Below, in pieces: positions 25,332 to 33,984 of a DNA stretch of 64,000 bases. The DNA is taken from NCBI GenBank assembly GCA_024231855.1, contig JAAEQD010000013.1, positions 17,009 to 81,008 of the forward strand, written 5' to 3'. The notes under the pieces were generated by a model. It saw only the letters and a program-made list of their open reading frames with translations. It searched no databases and was not told where the DNA came from. This DNA is from Candidatus Zixiibacteriota bacterium (GTDB taxonomy: Bacteria > Zixibacteria > MSB-5A5 > UBA10806 > 4484-95). Each line of letters begins with the position of its first letter. Positions within the stretch are counted from its first letter, which is position 1. Made by a program: the position numbers and the translations under genes.

Positions 25332-26927
25332 ATGAGAAAAGTATTTTTTGCAATTGGTCTTTTGATAATGGCATTACTAACAAGCCCCGTATCCGCCGTT
25401 GTTCATAACATACCTGATGATTATACCACTATTCAAGCTGGTATCGATGCCTCATCTGATGGCGATACGGTATTAGTCCATCCCGGTGTATATTTTGAAT
25501 CATTCAGCTTGAATGGTAAAAACATAACTCTATCTTCATTGTATTTAACAACTGGAAATGAGAATTATATCGATTCTACGATTATTGAAGGCCAGGATTC
25601 GGTTCACACGCTAATTTCTATCGATAATGGCGAAAACGACAACTGCATTGTAACGGGTTTCACAATTACGGGCGCACGTCTTTTTGACGAATCATATGAA
25701 GACTACGCAATATACATTGCAAATTCCAATCCGACGATAGAATCCAACACCTTTGATCAGAACTTTTATGGGATTTATTGCACTGAAAATGCTGAACCCA
25801 AAATTACAGATAATACGTTCACATTCTGTTATGTGGGCTGTAAATGTAACAACCAATCCAATCCGATAATATCATCCAACTTTTTTAATTATAACTCTTG
25901 CAGCGCTATTCGTGTCGATGATAATTCAACGCCCGTTATTGAGAATAACACAATGACCAATAATGGCGGAATTAGCTGGTGTACAGGGGGAGGAATTTCC
26001 ATTAGCGAATCCAGTCCAATAATCACGAATAATTCAATAGTGAATAATGCCAGTGATGGAGCTATTAATGGTTATGGCGGCGGAATATATTGCGGAATTA
26101 ATTCTAGCCCTTTAATAATTTTCAATCTAATTCAAGGCAATGAAACTCACTATGGTGGCGGAATCTACTGCCGACGAGATTCCTATGCTTCTATATATAA
26201 TAATATAATTATCGATAATATAGTCGCCTCCGGCGGCGGTGGTATCTATTGCAAAGGCAACGTCGACATTAGATATAATCTGATAGCTCGAAATGATGGT
26301 GGTATATTTCTAAATTGTGAGAACGATTCCTGCTACTCATCATTATTAAGTAATACTATTTATAGTAATACTAGCAGCGGTTTAACATGCAACGATTCAT
26401 TAACTGCAATAAGAAATAATATTATCCGGCAAAATGAAGTATCAACCTTATCCAATTCCCCTATTACCTATTCCAATATCCAGGGCGGCTGGCCGGGTGA
26501 GGGCAATATCGATTGCGATCCTGATTTCTGCTATCCCGATACGAATAATTTCGAGTTAGCCGACACATCATGTTGCGTAGGAGCCGGAGCCGATTCGCTG
26601 GGTAATCCAGATTACGGCATGCATATTGGCGCATATGGTATCGGGTGTGGCAACCTGACTAACTGGGATTATACTCCTGGCGATGCAAACGGTGATGAAT
26701 ATGTAATCGGCAGCGATGTGACGTTCTTGGTGAATTATTTCCGAGGCGATGTTATTCCCCCCGACTCCTGTTGGAATCCGATCGTAGAGTCATGGCATTT
26801 CTGCGCCGCCGATGCTAACGGCGATTGCCGGATTATCGGCTCTGATGTGACATTTCTGGTGAATTATTTCAGGCAACAACAGCCAGAGATCCGCTGGTGT
26901 CCGTATACGCCGCCGGTGGAGGAGTAA
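25332..26927 (+). CDS. Secreted right-handed beta-helix protein with paired dockerin repeats (second)
   Basis: 531 residues, a relative of the first gene in the cluster. Signal peptide (1-23), beta-helix (about 24-430) starting VHNIPDDYTTIQAGIDASSD with repeated NNxI turns, a short Cys-containing segment (CDPDFCYPDTNNF), two dockerin repeats (GDANGDEYVIGSDVTFLVNY and AADANGDCRIIGSDVTFLVN) and the tail WCPYTPPVEE. It starts 3 nt after the preceding gene, whose terminal GGAGGAA acts as SD. Likely co-translated with the two WYG proteins, so the helix proteins may be assembled together with them. Confidence 0.8.
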   Translation: MRKVFFAIGLLIMALLTSPVSAVVHNIPDDYTTIQAGIDASSDGDTVLVHPGVYFESFSLNGKNITLSSLYLTTGNENYIDSTIIEGQDSVHTLISIDNGENDNCIVTGFTITGARLFDESYEDYAIYIANSNPTIESNTFDQNFYGIYCTENAEPKITDNTFTFCYVGCKCNNQSNPIISSNFFNYNSCSAIRVDDNSTPVIENNTMTNNGGISWCTGGGISISESSPIITNNSIVNNASDGAINGYGGGIYCGINSSPLIIFNLIQGNETHYGGGIYCRRDSYASIYNNIIIDNIVASGGGGIYCKGNVDIRYNLIARNDGGIFLNCENDSCYSSLLSNTIYSNTSSGLTCNDSLTAIRNNIIRQNEVSTLSNSPITYSNIQGGWPGEGNIDCDPDFCYPDTNNFELADTSCCVGAGADSLGNPDYGMHIGAYGIGCGNLTNWDYTPGDANGDEYVIGSDVTFLVNYFRGDVIPPDSCWNPIVESWHFCAADANGDCRIIGSDVTFLVNYFRQQQPEIRWCPYTPPVEE

Positions 26928-27129
26928 TACAAGATAAATCCGAATAGTCACTATAATTCGATTAGTTATTTCCAACCAGACAGCTAAATGTTGCCTTATT
27001 TGTACTTTACTTTGCGTTACAAATATTATATCTTATCGACCAAGTTTGTGAAAAAGTTCGCTAAGTGGGTATAGACCATAAATATGGGTCAATTAATCGC
27101 CTACTAAATCATATCGTATTGGAGGACAG

Positions 27130-27984
27130 ATGGATATAAAGCATGTGGCAGTTGTCGGCGGCGGAACAATGGGGAATGGCATCACTCATGTGTTCGCTCA
27201 AAATGGCTATGAAACGCTGTTAATCGAAACCAAACAGGAATTTCTGGATCGAGCGCTTTCGATAATCAAGAAAAACCTCGAACGTCAAGCCAAGAAAGGT
27301 ATTATCGAGGCTGAGGCGATCTCTGAGACGCTTGGGCATATCAGACCAACGTTGAAATTCGAGGAAGCCGACAAAGCTGATCTCGTAATCGAGGCGGTTT
27401 TTGAGAATATGGAAGTCAAAAAGGAAATTTTCCAGACACTCGACAAAGTTTGCCCGGAACATGCTATCCTGGCTTCGAATACCTCCTCCCTGCCGATTAC
27501 GGCAATTGGCGCGGTTACCAATCGGGCCGACAAGGTTATCGGGATGCATTTCATGAACCCGGTACCGATGATGAAGCTGGTCGAGGTTATCAGAGGAATC
27601 GCCACAACCGATGAGACATACAAAATAATAAAAGATACATGCGATAAATTGGGCAAAATCCCTGTGGAAGTTAACGATTATCCGGGATTTATCTCCAATC
27701 GCGTGCTGATGCCGATGATAAATGAGGCGATATTCTGCTTGATGGAAGGTGTCGCCAACGCTGCCGATATCGATACGGTGATGAAACTGGGGATGAACCA
27801 TCCCATGGGACCGTTGGCTCTGGCTGATTTTATCGGTCTGGATGTTTGTCTGGCGATTATGGAAGTTCTCTACGATGGTTATAACGATTCCAAGTATCGT
27901 CCCTGCCCGCTTCTGAAAAAAATGGTACAGGCCGGTTACCTTGGGCGAAAAACCGGCAAAGGCTTTTTTGATTATAATAAGTAA
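27130..27984 (+). CDS. 3-hydroxyacyl-CoA (3-hydroxybutyryl-CoA) dehydrogenase
   Basis: 284 residues, the single-domain bacterial type. NAD-binding GGGTMGNGI at residues 10-18; catalytic His in MHFMNPVP near 140; SNTSSLPIT and the C-terminal [18 protein letters not shown] dimerisation domain are conserved. Oxidises 3-hydroxybutyryl-CoA to acetoacetyl-CoA or the reverse. GGAGG upstream gives a clear start. It precedes two acyl-CoA dehydrogenases. Together with the thiolase at 33985 this covers most of a beta-oxidation or butyrate cycle, but no crotonase (enoyl-CoA hydratase) lies in the window. Confidence 0.94.
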   Translation: MDIKHVAVVGGGTMGNGITHVFAQNGYETLLIETKQEFLDRALSIIKKNLERQAKKGIIEAEAISETLGHIRPTLKFEEADKADLVIEAVFENMEVKKEIFQTLDKVCPEHAILASNTSSLPITAIGAVTNRADKVIGMHFMNPVPMMKLVEVIRGIATTDETYKIIKDTCDKLGKIPVEVNDYPGFISNRVLMPMINEAIFCLMEGVANAADIDTVMKLGMNHPMGPLALADFIGLDVCLAIMEVLYDGYNDSKYRPCPLLKKMVQAGYLGRKTGKGFFDYNK

Positions 27985-28004
27985 AACTATAAGGATGGTG
28001 ATAA

Positions 28005-29150
28005 ATGGATTTTATACTTGGTGAAGATCAACAACTGATGGCCGAAGCAGCCCGCGAATTCGCCGAGAAGAAGTTGATGCCGATTGCGGAGAAAATGGAT
28101 GAAGATGAGCAGGTGCCGCAGGAGATATATGACGAATTAGCCGAGTTGGGCTATTTCGGGATGCTTCTGCCCGAGGAATACGACGGCCTGGAGCTGGATA
28201 CACTGTCCTACACTTGCGCCATGGAAGAGCTGGCCCGCGGTTCGGCTGGTGTGATGGTCGGAATCTCGGTGCATAATTCTCTCTGCAGCCAGGCGGTTTA
28301 TCAATTCGGCTCGGATAAATTGAAAAAGAAATACCTCGAAGGTATGGCATCGGGCGAACTTTTTGGCTCCTATTGCCTGTCCGAACCCGGAGCGGGTACG
28401 GACGCGGGATCGCTTAAGGCTACAGCCGATGAGGTTGATGACGGCTATGTGCTTAACGGTACGAAAAGCTGGATAACATCGGCCGGTCATGCCGGTGTGT
28501 TCATCGTGTTCGCGCTAACCGATAAAGCGGCAGGCGACAAGGGAATATCGTGCTTTATCGTTGAAAGAGATACTCCCGGATTGAATCTTGGCGCAAAAGA
28601 GAAAAAGATGGGCATTAAACCATCAGATACCAGAGAAGTTTCTTTTGTCGATTGTAAAATCCCCAAGGAAAATTTAATCGGCACAAAGGGCGAAGGATTT
28701 AAAATAGCATTAATACTACTAGATAACGGGCGGATCGGTATCGCGGCTCAAGCGCTGGGTATCGCCCAGGCGGCATTCGAGGAAGCCTACAAATACGCGC
28801 ACGAACGTGAACAGTTCGGCCAACCAATCGCCAATTTCCAGGCGATCCAGTTCAAGCTCTCCGATATGGCAATTAAAATCGAAGCCTCTCGCCTGCTGGT
28901 TCATAAAGCGGCATTTTTAAAGGACAAGAGCCGTGCCTCAAAGGAATGCTCTATGGCTAAGCTGTCCGCCTCGGAGACCGCCAACTGGGTGGCCAACCAG
29001 GCGGTGCAGATTCACGGCGGCTACGGCTATGTGAAAGAATATCCGGTAGAGCGTTATTTCCGTGACGCCCGTGTTACCGAAATCTATGAGGGGACATCGG
29101 AAGCCCAGAGGATGGTAATTTACAGAAATCTGGATAGGAAAAATCTGTAA
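28005..29150 (+). CDS. Acyl-CoA dehydrogenase, short-chain (butyryl-CoA) type
   Basis: 381 residues. SYCLSEPGAGTDAG and WITSAGHAGVFIVFAL form the FAD and substrate pocket; REQFGQPIANFQAIQFKLSD and HGGYGYVKEYPVERYFRD are family signatures; the catalytic Glu lies in EIYEGTSEAQR. Residues and length fit the short-chain/butyryl-CoA subfamily. It begins 20 nt after the hydroxyacyl-CoA dehydrogenase with GGATGG-type SD. No etfAB genes are in the window to accept the electrons. Confidence 0.93.
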   Translation: MDFILGEDQQLMAEAAREFAEKKLMPIAEKMDEDEQVPQEIYDELAELGYFGMLLPEEYDGLELDTLSYTCAMEELARGSAGVMVGISVHNSLCSQAVYQFGSDKLKKKYLEGMASGELFGSYCLSEPGAGTDAGSLKATADEVDDGYVLNGTKSWITSAGHAGVFIVFALTDKAAGDKGISCFIVERDTPGLNLGAKEKKMGIKPSDTREVSFVDCKIPKENLIGTKGEGFKIALILLDNGRIGIAAQALGIAQAAFEEAYKYAHEREQFGQPIANFQAIQFKLSDMAIKIEASRLLVHKAAFLKDKSRASKECSMAKLSASETANWVANQAVQIHGGYGYVKEYPVERYFRDARVTEIYEGTSEAQRMVIYRNLDRKNL

Positions 29151-29195
29151 ACGAGGCAAGCCGGTTTTAACTTTAAAAAGAATTTAGGAAATAAT

Positions 29196-30383
29196 ATGTG
29201 GACAACACCTGAACACGATAAATATAGAAAGAAGATTCGGGAGTTCGCCGAGAACGAAGTTGCCAGTTATGCCACGCAGATCGATCATGACCAGATTTTC
29301 CCGGATCACGTAGTCCCCCGCCTCAACGAGCTGGGTTTTCTGGGAATGCAGGTCGATAAGAAATACGGCGGCACCTATACCGATACCCTGACTTACGCGA
29401 TTGCGGTCGAGGAACTGTCGAGAGTTTGCGGTTCGACTGGTATCACGGTGGCGGCGCACAATTCGCTGGGCAATTTCCCGATTTATAAATTCGGTAATGA
29501 AGATCAACGCAATAAGTACCTTCCCGATATAACCACCGGCGGCAAGTTGGCGGCCTTTGGTTTAACCGAGCCGGGCGCGGGCTCTGACGCCGGCGGCACC
29601 AAGACATTCGCTGAGAAAGTCGATGGCGGCTATAAAGTCAACGGTACTAAATGCTGGATCACCAGCGCCGGTATCTGCCAGACGTGCGTATTCACCGCAA
29701 GAACATCAAAAGAGGCTGGCACTAAAAGTATCTCCTCATTTGTGGTGACTCACGGCACAGAGGGTTTTTCAAGCGGCAAGAAGGAAAATAAGCTGGGCCT
29801 TCGAGGTTCTGATACACGTTTTCTACATTTCGATGATGTATTTATTCCCGATGAGGACCGTCTCGGCGAAGAGGGTCAGGGATTCAAGCAATTCATGATC
29901 ACCCTCGATGGCGGCCGGGTTTCGATAGCGGCGATGGCGTTGGGATTGGCGCAGGGCGCTTATGATGTAGCTGTCAAATACGCCGCTCTCAAGAAACAGG
30001 ATGGTATCCCACTGGGGCACCATCAGGGAATCGGTTTCAAGCTGGCCGATATGGCGACGCAGATTCAAGCCTCCCGTCACCTGGTATACCACGCGGCGAT
30101 GCTGAAAGATTCGGGTAATCGATTTTCGAAAGAATCGGCGATGGCGAAACTTCACGCGGCCGAAACCGGCAATTTCGTCTGCTGGTCGGCAATCGGCATA
30201 CTGGGAGAGATCGGCTTGACCGACAAGTTCCCGGTCGAGCGTCTGTGGCGTGATGTTAAACTTGACGAAATCGGCGAAGGCACATCCGAGATACAGCGGC
30301 TGGTGATCTCGCGGTTGATTTTGAAGGAAGCTATGGAGTCGGAATCGATGTATGGTTTTCCGGAAGGCTGGGCTGGGGAGTAA
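29196..30383 (+). CDS. Acyl-CoA dehydrogenase
   Basis: 395 residues, third gene of the fatty-acid operon, 45 nt after the second. FGLTEPGAGSDAGG and CWITSAGICQTCVF are the cofactor motifs. The catalytic glutamate occurs in DEIGEGTSEIQR, with Gly in place of the more common Tyr before it, as in several anaerobe enzymes. The usual HGGYGY stretch is replaced by GILGEIGLTDKF, a notable deviation in the C-terminal domain that may alter substrate or redox-partner specificity. A hydrophilic C-terminal extension (MESESMYGFPEGWAGE) follows. Confidence 0.9.
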   Translation: MWTTPEHDKYRKKIREFAENEVASYATQIDHDQIFPDHVVPRLNELGFLGMQVDKKYGGTYTDTLTYAIAVEELSRVCGSTGITVAAHNSLGNFPIYKFGNEDQRNKYLPDITTGGKLAAFGLTEPGAGSDAGGTKTFAEKVDGGYKVNGTKCWITSAGICQTCVFTARTSKEAGTKSISSFVVTHGTEGFSSGKKENKLGLRGSDTRFLHFDDVFIPDEDRLGEEGQGFKQFMITLDGGRVSIAAMALGLAQGAYDVAVKYAALKKQDGIPLGHHQGIGFKLADMATQIQASRHLVYHAAMLKDSGNRFSKESAMAKLHAAETGNFVCWSAIGILGEIGLTDKFPVERLWRDVKLDEIGEGTSEIQRLVISRLILKEAMESESMYGFPEGWAGE

Positions 30384-30396
30384 TTCCTATCTATAG

Positions 30397-30463
30397 GGGA
30401 ACCCACCGCAAGCGGAGGGGCACCGGGAGTGAGAATTCGCATCAGGAGCACAGGCTCCTGATC
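30397..30463. repeat. REP-like intergenic hairpin element
   Basis: ACCCACCGCAAGCGGAGGGG (related to elements at 52.0 and 52.7 kb) is followed by a perfect 9-bp hairpin ATCAGGAGC-ACAG-GCTCCTGAT (30441-30462). The other 240 bp of this intergenic region hold only the promoter listed next. Confidence 0.5.
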
Positions 30464-30572
30464 TACGATTGCAATACGACTTGACAATTTCTATATATAT
30501 TATTGTTCTCATACATTTGCCTAACAGAACTGAATTTGGGAACGATGGAATCTTCGTGAAGTACGATTTTTC

Positions 30573-30601
30573 TTGACAGCGATATTTTACTTACTTAAAT
30601 T
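30573..30601 (+). promoter_or_regulatory. Promoter of the membrane-protein/lectin pair
   Basis: TTGACA (30573-30578), 17-bp spacer, TAAATT (30596-30601), about 100 nt before the ATG at 30707. Confidence 0.5.
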
Positions 30602-30706
30602 TATAGAAATTAAGCATAATATTACATTATCAATTGCGAGCAAAATTATTAGTAGCACATACCTATTGCATGTTAATGACAAGCAACCTCACAGAGGAGG
30701 CATAAT

Positions 30707-31063
30707 ATGGAAGCTGAAGCTTATTGGAGCTATTTAATTACAATCGCATTAATAATTTTTATGAAGGTTGTTTGTTTTATATTAGGTTATCTAACAATAC
30801 GTCTTGGATACAATTTAATTAGTTCTGGAGTTAAAGGCGAATTTAAATTTTCGACAAGTTTAGGTGGAGTTAAAGCAGATTTAGCAAGTATTTCGCCCGG
30901 GCTTCTCTTTGTATTATTAGGAGTTTTTCTAATCGCTTTTGCTATTTATGTTAAAAAAGAAGCGTATTTGGAGAAAATTCCGTCATCAAATCTAGAAGAA
31001 CAAGAATTTGATGATCCCATCGAGAAGGATTTTTATTTAGATGAAACCGAGGAGGTAAAATAA
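30707..31063 (+). CDS. Small two-pass membrane protein
   Basis: 118 residues with two hydrophobic segments (about 8-38 and 63-84). Between them is a Gly/Ser-rich stretch, GVKGEFKFSTSLGGVKAD, and at the end a very acidic cytoplasmic-type tail (LEEQEFDDPIEKDF). GAGGAGG precedes the ATG. AT-rich compared with the flanking metabolic genes. It ends one base before the lectin gene, so the two are surely coexpressed. No family assigned. Confidence 0.65.
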   Translation: MEAEAYWSYLITIALIIFMKVVCFILGYLTIRLGYNLISSGVKGEFKFSTSLGGVKADLASISPGLLFVLLGVFLIAFAIYVKKEAYLEKIPSSNLEEQEFDDPIEKDFYLDETEEVK

Positions 31064-31064
31064 A

Positions 31065-31958
31065 ATGAAGAAAATTAAAACTCTTGTAATGACTGTGGGC
31101 ATTATTACATTTATATTAATAATGCTAAATCCTATTACAACATTTGCTTCTAAGGAAGCTTGGAATAATCTGGTAAAAGGCTATGATGCTTTTAAATCCG
31201 AAAATTATCATAAAGCTATAGAACATCTTTTAAAAAGCTACGGGCTAATACCTGATCCAAAAGCGGCATATTATTTGAGTCGCTGTTATTTTGAGTTAGA
31301 AGACGCTAATAGTGCTTATTTTTATGCCCAACATGTGCTAACTGATAAACCACAGTTAGATGAAAAATATATGTCGAATGCGAGGAAATTAGCTAACTTG
31401 GCGCAGTATTCTATAAAAACTGGTTATCGTTTAGGTGCCAAGCTGGATAATTCAAATCTTCCAGAACTCGAATCTGATCCTCTAGAAACGGAGTTTGAAC
31501 AATTTGGGCTAATACCTATTGATATATTTCCAATTGAAGGGAAATGGTATAATATCGTTTCTGTTTCTAGTAATAAATGCTTAGATGTTGCTAGTCATTC
31601 TATAGAGAATGGCGCTAATATTAGTCAGTGGAGATGTCACGGAAAAAATAATCAATTATGGAGATTTCAAAAAGTTGGCAATTACTATATGATTACTCCA
31701 AAACATAGTAATAAATGCCTGGATGTTGCTGCTTCATCAAATAAGGATGGTGGAAACATTAGTCAATGGGAGTGTCATGGGGGAAATAATCAGCTTTGGA
31801 CACTAGTCCCAGTAAGCAATGTCTATATGATTGTGTCAAAACATAGTAATAAGTGCTTAGATGTTGCTGCTTCATCAAATAAGGATGGTGGAAACATTAG
31901 TCAGTGGGAATGTCACGGAGGAGATAATCAGCTTTGGAGAATTATTGCAGTGGATTGA
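31065..31958 (+). CDS. Exported TPR protein with ricin-B-type lectin domain
   Basis: 297 residues. Signal peptide (1-29), TPR-like helical region (about 30-130: YDAFKSENYHKAIEHLLKSY), linker, then a beta-trefoil (about 160-297) of three subdomains, each SNKCLDVAS...GxNISQWxCHG..NQLW. These are the QxW carbohydrate-binding motifs of ricin-B/CBM13 lectins. Subdomains 2 and 3 share almost identical DNA over roughly 95 bp, indicating recent duplication or conversion. Probably binds galactose-type glycans at the cell surface. AT-rich, with its membrane-protein partner one base upstream. Confidence 0.82.
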   Translation: MKKIKTLVMTVGIITFILIMLNPITTFASKEAWNNLVKGYDAFKSENYHKAIEHLLKSYGLIPDPKAAYYLSRCYFELEDANSAYFYAQHVLTDKPQLDEKYMSNARKLANLAQYSIKTGYRLGAKLDNSNLPELESDPLETEFEQFGLIPIDIFPIEGKWYNIVSVSSNKCLDVASHSIENGANISQWRCHGKNNQLWRFQKVGNYYMITPKHSNKCLDVAASSNKDGGNISQWECHGGNNQLWTLVPVSNVYMIVSKHSNKCLDVAASSNKDGGNISQWECHGGDNQLWRIIAVD

Positions 31959-32227
31959 TATTAAATAAGATGTACTGATGTTTACCTTTTACGGAATGTT
32001 CAGTTTGTACCGCACCAATTGATTGGGTCAGATTGCTTCGGCTTTTCCTGCTTTATCCCCCTCCCTTCCCCATCCCTAGATTACCGCCTTCCCGGAAATG
32101 ATGCAAGTTTGAAAATTGTTGTCCATTTCTTAATAATATTATAGATTTCACCAAATTGTCCGGGGAGTAGGTCCCGAATTAAACGGTCTAAACAACCGAT
32201 CCTTTTAGCATAGAAAGCGAGCCTAAA

Positions 32228-32584
32228 ATGAAACTGATAAAATTGTCCGAAGGCGAAAGCTACGAGCCTGAAAAAGATTGGAAACGGATAAGTCTATGTA
32301 ATCAACCTGATATTTCCATCGAGCATTTTGTCAAGCCGCCGGGGCATCAGTCTCCGAAGCATAGCCATCCCAGCGCTCAGGTGTTAGTCGTATTGAAAGG
32401 TAAGATCGTGGTGGTCGGAGAATCCGAGGAGTGCGAGTTGGGCGAAGGCGATACGATTTATATTCCCGGTGATGAAGAACATGTGGTCAAAAATCCGCTC
32501 GATTCTGTTTCGATCGGGCTTGATATTTTTGTGCCGGGTCGTTCGTTTGATTTTTGGCTGGATAAATTGAAGGAAAGAAAATAG
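32228..32584 (+). CDS. Cupin-domain protein
   Basis: 118 residues with one cupin_2 barrel: PPGHQSPKHSHPSAQVLVVL (metal-site histidines of motif 1) and GEGDTIYIPGDEEHVV (motif 2 with its His). Cytoplasmic, no signal peptide. Single-domain cupins of this size include sugar-phosphate isomerases, dioxygenase-like and sensor proteins; the substrate cannot be told. Isolated gene. Confidence 0.85.
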   Translation: MKLIKLSEGESYEPEKDWKRISLCNQPDISIEHFVKPPGHQSPKHSHPSAQVLVVLKGKIVVVGESEECELGEGDTIYIPGDEEHVVKNPLDSVSIGLDIFVPGRSFDFWLDKLKERK

Positions 32585-32641
32585 AAGACTAATTAAGGAT
32601 TTCGTCCGCCCTCTTTCGTTAGAATATATACGTTAAAATAG

Positions 32642-33259
32642 TTACTCTAGAAAAAAGCCGGACTTCTTCTTTTTCTTCTTTTTCTTCTCCACTTTCGGTT
32701 TCATAAACGCAAGCTTATAATCATTGTAGCATTCAATGCATAGAATTATTTCTTGTCTAAATATTCTGGCAAAAAAGTCTTTTTTAATAAATATCAGTTC
32801 GCCCTTAATAATATTCTTTTTGCAATTAGCGCAATGACCATCTTTCGGTGAAGCCGAATGCGCAAACTTTTGAATTTCATTTTCCTCATTAATAAATAAA
32901 GTCTGCAAATAACCGCCAATATAGATAATTATGTATCCAATCATATAATACATAGCTTTTGTAACAAAAGAATCAGAATCGTCGGGATCTCGGCTAAGCA
33001 GCATTACAATCAATCCAAAAATTAAACTAAAGACTATCTGCTTGCCCGTAGGTTTGAAAATGCTTTCATTTTTGTTGGCGCTATATGTTTTTTCTCTGGT
33101 ATTATATTTATAAGGATCGGGCTCTTTATCGGTTTCCCGGCTGATCTTGGGGACAGTGTTTATACTTCCGCATTGGAGGCATTTAGCTTTATCGCCGATA
33201 TTAAGATATTTTACTATGATTGTGTCCCCGCAATTTCGGCAGGAAAATTTTAATGCCAT
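32642..33259 (-). CDS. Zinc-ribbon membrane protein
   Basis: 205 residues from ATG 33259; an upstream GTG (33292) is possible but lacks family-like sequence. An N-terminal zinc ribbon (CRNC and CLQC) is followed by a polar linker, two membrane segments (about 82-97 and 110-130), a second CxxC pair set (HCANC and CIEC) and a Lys-rich tail (VEKKKKKKKK). Topology suggests both ribbons face the cytoplasm. Function unknown; such proteins often assist membrane-protein quality control or regulation, but nothing here proves it. Confidence 0.6.
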   Translation of the reverse strand: MALKFSCRNCGDTIIVKYLNIGDKAKCLQCGSINTVPKISRETDKEPDPYKYNTREKTYSANKNESIFKPTGKQIVFSLIFGLIVMLLSRDPDDSDSFVTKAMYYMIGYIIIYIGGYLQTLFINEENEIQKFAHSASPKDGHCANCKKNIIKGELIFIKKDFFARIFRQEIILCIECYNDYKLAFMKPKVEKKKKKKKKSGFFLE

Positions 33260-33360
33260 TTCAACCCCATTCGTTAAATTACAGCTTAACACATAATATA
33301 ATAGGTTAGACTAATAACATCAATGAATTTGACAATTTTTATAGCAATACCACCCCTCCC

Positions 33361-33408
33361 CTGGATTCCCGTCGTCAAGATCCAATGGATTTTCATGGGA
33401 ATGACAGG
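33361..33408. repeat. Imperfect intergenic hairpin repeat
   Basis: GATTCCC (33364-33370) pairs with GGGAATG (33397-33403), with an internal ATCCAATGGAT. It resembles the intergenic repeats that end in GGGAATGACAG in many genomes. Confidence 0.4.
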
Positions 33409-33440
33409 CAAAACATTTAGATTAAAAAGTAGAATATTAG

Positions 33441-33842
33441 TTAAGCCTTGGGAGCTTCAGTTGCGTCTTTTTTCTTTTTCAATCTGGTAGATATAAATGA
33501 CGCGAAACAGAAACCGAAGAATATCAATGATAGAATCGACATGATCGCTTTTGCCGTGGCGGCACCGGGATTAGTGACCTCACCACCGGAGAATACGGTG
33601 AGTAAATCTATTACTCCACCGAATGTCCCCAGAAAACCGATGAAAGCCAATATCGATAATGCGTGCATCATATGCTGACGGTATTTTTCAATCAAAGCGA
33701 CCAGTGCCAGGATTATAGCAAGTAAACCGAAATACGCGGGAATCAGGGCGGTTTTATGCTCCATCCCAGTGACAACAAAGGCGATTAGGCCCAGAAAAAT
33801 TAATAAGGCCGCGTAAACCATGGAAACTTTTAATAAGCTCAT
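33441..33842 (-). CDS. Small four-pass membrane protein
   Basis: 133 residues with four hydrophobic helices (about 5-24, 33-52, 60-80, 93-117), glycine-rich (FIGFLGTFGGVIDLL), and a basic C-terminus (RLKKKKDATEAPKA) likely cytoplasmic. An in-between motif IEKYRQHMMHAL is typical of a conserved hypothetical family of small membrane proteins. No function known. Stands alone. Confidence 0.65.
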   Translation of the reverse strand: MSLLKVSMVYAALLIFLGLIAFVVTGMEHKTALIPAYFGLLAIILALVALIEKYRQHMMHALSILAFIGFLGTFGGVIDLLTVFSGGEVTNPGAATAKAIMSILSLIFFGFCFASFISTRLKKKKDATEAPKA

Positions 33843-33912
33843 TTATATGCTCCTTCCCTCAAGGAATACAACTCTGATCTACTCAAATAGTTTCCTTATC
33901 ATGGAAAATGTC

Positions 33913-33965
33913 GTCGGGTCAGGAGACCCGACAACATAAGAACTGTCGGGTACAGAGACCCACAG
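33913..33965. repeat. Two adjacent GTCGGGT hairpins
   Basis: GTCGGGTC-AGGA-GACCCGAC (33913-33932) and the imperfect CTGTCGGGT...ACCCACAG (33943-33965). The same GTCGGGT/ACCCGAC arms recur at 52773-52798. It lies just past the thiolase stop codon. Confidence 0.55.
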
Positions 33966-33984
33966 TACGGATAATTATATAGTT

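Noticed and set aside
27220..27801. 193-codon minus-strand ORF
   Set aside because: Shadow of the hydroxyacyl-CoA dehydrogenase; no SD and no sensible protein pattern.
33913..33965. Simple terminator for the thiolase
   Set aside because: The hairpins have no T-run and share arms with elements at 52.7 kb, so a repeat family is the better reading, though they may still terminate transcription.
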